Of a stretch of 8,132 nt of DNA, positions 6,321-8,132 are shown in pieces. This DNA comes from an uncultured Lachnospiraceae bacterium (lineage in GTDB: Bacteria > Bacillota_A > Clostridia > Lachnospirales > Lachnospiraceae). Both the position numbers and the translations under genes were made by a program. How positions within the stretch are numbered: position 1 is the stretch's first letter; each line of letters starts with the position of its first letter. Location: the NCBI GenBank assembly GCA_946529195.1, contig CAMMZE010000038.1, positions 1 to 8,132 of the forward strand, read 5' to 3'. The notes below the pieces were generated by a model. It saw only the letters and a program-made list of their open reading frames with translations. It had not been told where the DNA came from and made no database searches.

Positions 6321-6349
6321 TTGAAATCAAAAGAGCTATATGGTATGAC
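6321..6349 (+). promoter_or_regulatory. Promoter of the nudix-azlCD operon
   Basis: TTGAAA (6321-6326) and TATGAC (6344-6349) are separated by 17 bases, with TG one base before the -10 (TGGTATGAC), an extended -10 element that would compensate for the weak hexamer. Transcription would begin near 6356, leaving a leader of about 70 bases. Confidence 0.55.
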
Positions 6350-6363
6350 AGGATAGGAGTAAA

Positions 6364-6397
6364 CTGCAGCCTTTGCAGGCGCATCCGGACAGGATGC
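6364..6397 (+). other. Two small hairpins in the nudix-azlCD leader
   Basis: CTGCA/TGCAG (6364-6368 / 6374-6378) and GCATCC/GGATGC (6381-6386 / 6392-6397, five-base loop) could form adjacent stem-loops in the 5' leader, ending 19 bases before the SD. No T-run follows either, so they are not terminators. I do not recognise a riboswitch or T-box; function is unknown. Confidence 0.3.
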
Positions 6398-6415
6398 CGC
6401 ATAGGCTGACAGACT

Positions 6416-6420
6416 GGAGG
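6416..6420 (+). promoter_or_regulatory. Ribosome binding site fixing the Nudix start
   Basis: GGAGG lies six bases before the ATG at 6427. The in-frame ATG at 6373 lacks an SD and falls in the hairpin region of the leader; its extra 18 residues do not look like protein sequence of this family. Confidence 0.8.
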
Positions 6421-6426
6421 ATAAGA

Positions 6427-7047
6427 ATGAATAAAGAAGAAAAACGTGATCAGAACGGGCTTACGGAAGCTGAGTTTCTGCGCAAATATAAGGCAACGGA
6501 TTATCCGGGAGCCTATCTGACAGTTGATGTTGTGATATTCGAAACAAGCGGAGAGGAGCTGAAACTTCTCCTGATCCGGAGGAAGAATCATCCCTGGATC
6601 GGCTGCAGGGCCCTTCCGGGCGGTTTTGTTGAACCCGGTGAGTGCGCAGAGGAGGCGGCTGCCAGGGAACTGGAGGAGGAGACCCATCTGAAGGGGATGC
6701 AGTTCGCCCCTTGCGGTTTCTACAGTACCCCGGGCAGAGATCCGAGAGCCTGGGTAGTCTCACGTGGATTTTTTGCAGTATCTGACGGAAAACAGAAGGC
6801 TCTGGCGGGTGATGATGCAGCCGATGCCAGGTGGTTTGATGTCCGGGAAGAGAGTCAGGGCGATGCATTCAGCCTGGTGCTCAGACGGGATGAGGAAGTC
6901 CTTGCGATCAGCGGAAAGCTGCAGGTGCATCCCCTGACCGGTATCCTTCAGGTGAAAGAAGCAGCTTGTGAAGATCTGGCCTGTGATCACGCATCCATTA
7001 TCAGTGATGCTTACATGGCATGGAAACGCTGCAAGGAGACACGATGA
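6427..7047 (+). CDS. Nudix hydrolase
   Basis: A 206-residue cytoplasmic hydrolase that should cleave a nucleoside diphosphate linked to another group, using Mg2+ or Mn2+. Residues 31-60 (LTVDVVIFE, LLLIRRKNHPWIG) and RALPGGFVEPGE match the ADP-ribose / NrtR-type Nudix group. The Nudix box GX5EX7REUXEEXGU runs from G66 to L88 with E72, R80, E81, E84 and E85 all present, but the final glycine is His87. The C-terminal CDHASIISDAYMAWK (166-180) resembles the end of this group's catalytic domain; the winged-helix domain of the NrtR regulator is absent, so this is likely an enzyme only. The stop overlaps the azlC start as ATGA (7044-7047), indicating translational coupling. Substrate cannot be assigned; ADP-ribose or an NAD-related compound is a guess from the family. 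Confidence 0.88.
   Translation: MNKEEKRDQNGLTEAEFLRKYKATDYPGAYLTVDVVIFETSGEELKLLLIRRKNHPWIGCRALPGGFVEPGECAEEAAARELEEETHLKGMQFAPCGFYSTPGRDPRAWVVSRGFFAVSDGKQKALAGDDAADARWFDVREESQGDAFSLVLRRDEEVLAISGKLQVHPLTGILQVKEAACEDLACDHASIISDAYMAWKRCKETR
7033..7038 (+). promoter_or_regulatory. Ribosome binding site fixing the azlC start
   Basis: AAGGAG, inside the end of the Nudix gene, lies five bases before the ATG at 7044. An in-frame ATG at 7020 has no SD and would add METLQGDT ahead of the usual short basic N-terminus. Confidence 0.75.
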
Positions 7048-7781
7048 GCGGAGCGGGCAGGGAAAGTTCGCGTAGAGAATTGCTGCGCAAGGGCCTGCGC
7101 TGCGGGCTGCCGATCGGTATCGGCTATTTTTCGGTAGCATTTTCATTCGGGATCGCTGCCGTCTCCATGGGGATCTCCTGGTGGGAGGCTGTATTGATCT
7201 CATTTACCAATCTTACTTCATCCGGACAGTTCGCAGGCATCGGTATTATTGCCGCATCCGGCAGCTATCTGGAGATGGCTCTGACCCAGCTGGTAATCAA
7301 TATCCGTTATACCCTGATGGGAATCTCATTTTCGCAGAAAAAGGCGGCGTCTTTTAAAGGGCCAAAGCTCCTGATCCTGGGTCACTGTATCACGGATGAA
7401 ATATTTGCAGTCGCCATGAGTACGCCCGGTGAGATCAAGGCTCCCTTTATGGCGGGCTTGTCAATACTTCCGTATATAGGCTGGACAGGCGGAACCCTGG
7501 CCGGCGCTGTCTGCGGCAATATTCTGCCTGCATCTGTCAGCGACGCCATGGGCGTTATGATCTACGGAATGTTTATCGCGGTTATTGTTCCGGCTGTGAA
7601 GAAGGAAAGATCTGTAATGCTGGTCGTGCTTCTTGCAGTCCTGATCAGCTGCATCATTCATTTTGTTCCTGCCTTTGATTTTGTTACAGATGGATTTGCC
7701 ATCATTATCTGTGCGGTAGCGGCCTCCCTGTTTGGAGCGGCCCTCTTCCCGGTCAGAAAGGAGGATGAATATGCAGCATAA
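7044..7781 (+). CDS. azlC: AzlC family branched-chain amino acid exporter, large subunit
   Basis: A 245-residue integral membrane protein of the AzlC/BrnF family. With AzlD it forms an exporter for branched-chain amino acids and analogues; the family is named for azaleucine resistance in Bacillus subtilis. After a basic cytoplasmic start (RESSRRELLRKG) come about six or seven hydrophobic segments, roughly residues 18-41, 46-71, 77-94, 128-147, 165-185, 189-209 and 216-236. Family landmarks are GLPIGIGYFSVAFSFGIAA near the start, the SSGQFAGIGI segment (59-68), where other members have AGxxQF, and VINIRYTLMG (84-93), matching the conserved NxRxxLMG motif. It is translationally coupled to the Nudix gene upstream and overlaps azlD by 11 bases. 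Substrate range beyond branched-chain amino acids, for instance methionine, cannot be judged here. Confidence 0.93.
   Translation: MSGAGRESSRRELLRKGLRCGLPIGIGYFSVAFSFGIAAVSMGISWWEAVLISFTNLTSSGQFAGIGIIAASGSYLEMALTQLVINIRYTLMGISFSQKKAASFKGPKLLILGHCITDEIFAVAMSTPGEIKAPFMAGLSILPYIGWTGGTLAGAVCGNILPASVSDAMGVMIYGMFIAVIVPAVKKERSVMLVVLLAVLISCIIHFVPAFDFVTDGFAIIICAVAASLFGAALFPVRKEDEYAA
7760..7764 (+). promoter_or_regulatory. Ribosome binding site fixing the azlD start
   Basis: GGAGG (within AAAGGAGG) lies six bases before the ATG at 7771. The in-frame ATG at 7765 directly abuts the SD and is too close to be used; one further upstream (7732) has no SD. Confidence 0.8.
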
Positions 7782-8088
7782 TTACTGGATCTATCTGCTG
7801 ATTATGTTTGGCGTTACCTATCTGACCAGAGTGGCGCCCTTGATCATATTCCGCAATAAGATCGAAAACCAGTTTATCCGGTCCTTCCTGTATTATGTAC
7901 CCTATGCCGTTCTGGCATCGATGACCTTCCCGGCCATGTTTTTTGCGGCAGATTATCTGCCCGCCGCAGCCTGCGGCGTTATTGCAGCTCTTGTCGCTGC
8001 TTTTATGGGCAGAGGTCTTTTTACAGTAGCAGTGACAGCCAGTGCTGCAGTTTACCTTGTTTCCCTTTTCTGCAGTATTTTTGTTTGA
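7771..8088 (+). CDS. azlD: AzlD family branched-chain amino acid exporter, small subunit
   Basis: A 105-residue membrane protein, the usual AzlD/BrnE length. Four hydrophobic segments are visible at about residues 5-26, 37-58, 63-80 and 83-104. Typical marks are the first helix with TYLTRVAPLIIF (16-27), where members have TxxxRxxPF/L, and YYVPYAVLASMTFPAMF (41-57), matching the conserved P-x-A-x-L-A segment. It acts with AzlC, whose 3' end it overlaps by 11 bases in another frame, so the two subunits should be made together. Its stop codon lies inside the -35 hexamer of a consensus promoter for a downstream gene, and no terminator is visible before the window ends. Confidence 0.92.
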   Translation: MQHNYWIYLLIMFGVTYLTRVAPLIIFRNKIENQFIRSFLYYVPYAVLASMTFPAMFFAADYLPAAACGVIAALVAAFMGRGLFTVAVTASAAVYLVSLFCSIFV

Positions 8089-8113
8089 CAAAAGAATAAC
8101 AATCCGCTATAAT
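8085..8113 (+). promoter_or_regulatory. Perfect consensus promoter for a gene beyond the window
   Basis: TTGACA (8085-8090) and TATAAT (8108-8113) both match the sigma-A consensus at every position and are separated by 17 bases. The -35 contains the azlD stop codon TGA (8086-8088). Transcription would begin near 8120, inside ATTGT-ATTA-ACAAT (8112-8125), a 5-base inverted repeat that could be an operator. The served gene lies past the right edge. Confidence 0.85.
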
Positions 8114-8132
8114 TGTATTAACAATATACACT

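Noticed and set aside
6356..6426. Riboswitch or T-box in the nudix-azlCD leader
   Set aside because: The leader is only about 70 bases, has no T-box motif, no terminator T-run and no riboswitch core that I recognise.

Overview
The window looks like chromosomal housekeeping DNA from a low-to-mid GC Gram-positive bacterium of class Clostridia, plausibly a Lachnospiraceae-type gut organism. This is an inference from the strong AGGAGG-type ribosome binding sites on almost every gene, the pyruvate kinase with the C-terminal PEP-utilizing extension common in Firmicutes, the YdiF-like ABC-F protein, and TTGNNN-N17-TAnnnT promoters. I see no rRNA, tRNA, CRISPR array, insertion sequence or phage gene. 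Most of the DNA is coding; the three non-coding gaps (327-501, 1105-1216, 6214-6426) hold promoters, a terminator and short inverted repeats.

Left part: the 5' end of a prephenate dehydrogenase gene (tyrA, minus strand) runs off the left edge. Divergent from it is an unrecognised 200-residue protein with two membrane segments and an acidic tail built of two 18-residue repeats, closed by a clear intrinsic terminator (about 1112-1155). The centre-left is a probable three-gene operon on the plus strand: a small XRE-type helix-turn-helix regulator whose tail carries an AT-hook-like motif, a nucleotidyltransferase of unknown substrate translationally coupled to it by an ATGA overlap, and pyruvate kinase 33 bases further on.

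Centre-right: an ABC-F ribosome-associated ATPase lies on the minus strand, convergent to pyk. The two stop codons abut as the palindrome TGATCA with no intergenic base. The ABC-F gene has a good promoter only about 30 bases before its start, so there is no room for the long attenuator leader typical of drug-inducible ABC-F resistance genes. Divergent from it is a tightly packed operon: a Nudix hydrolase, then azlC and azlD, the two subunits of a branched-chain amino acid exporter, each overlapping its upstream neighbour. A perfect consensus promoter (TTGACA-N17-TATAAT) overlaps the azlD stop codon and must serve a gene beyond the right edge.

Nothing here is a clear new defence or mobile system. 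The points most worth a second look are the XRE/AT-hook regulator with the orphan nucleotidyltransferase upstream of pyk, the unknown repeat-tailed membrane protein, the coupling of a Nudix enzyme to the AzlCD exporter, and the perfect promoter at the right edge.
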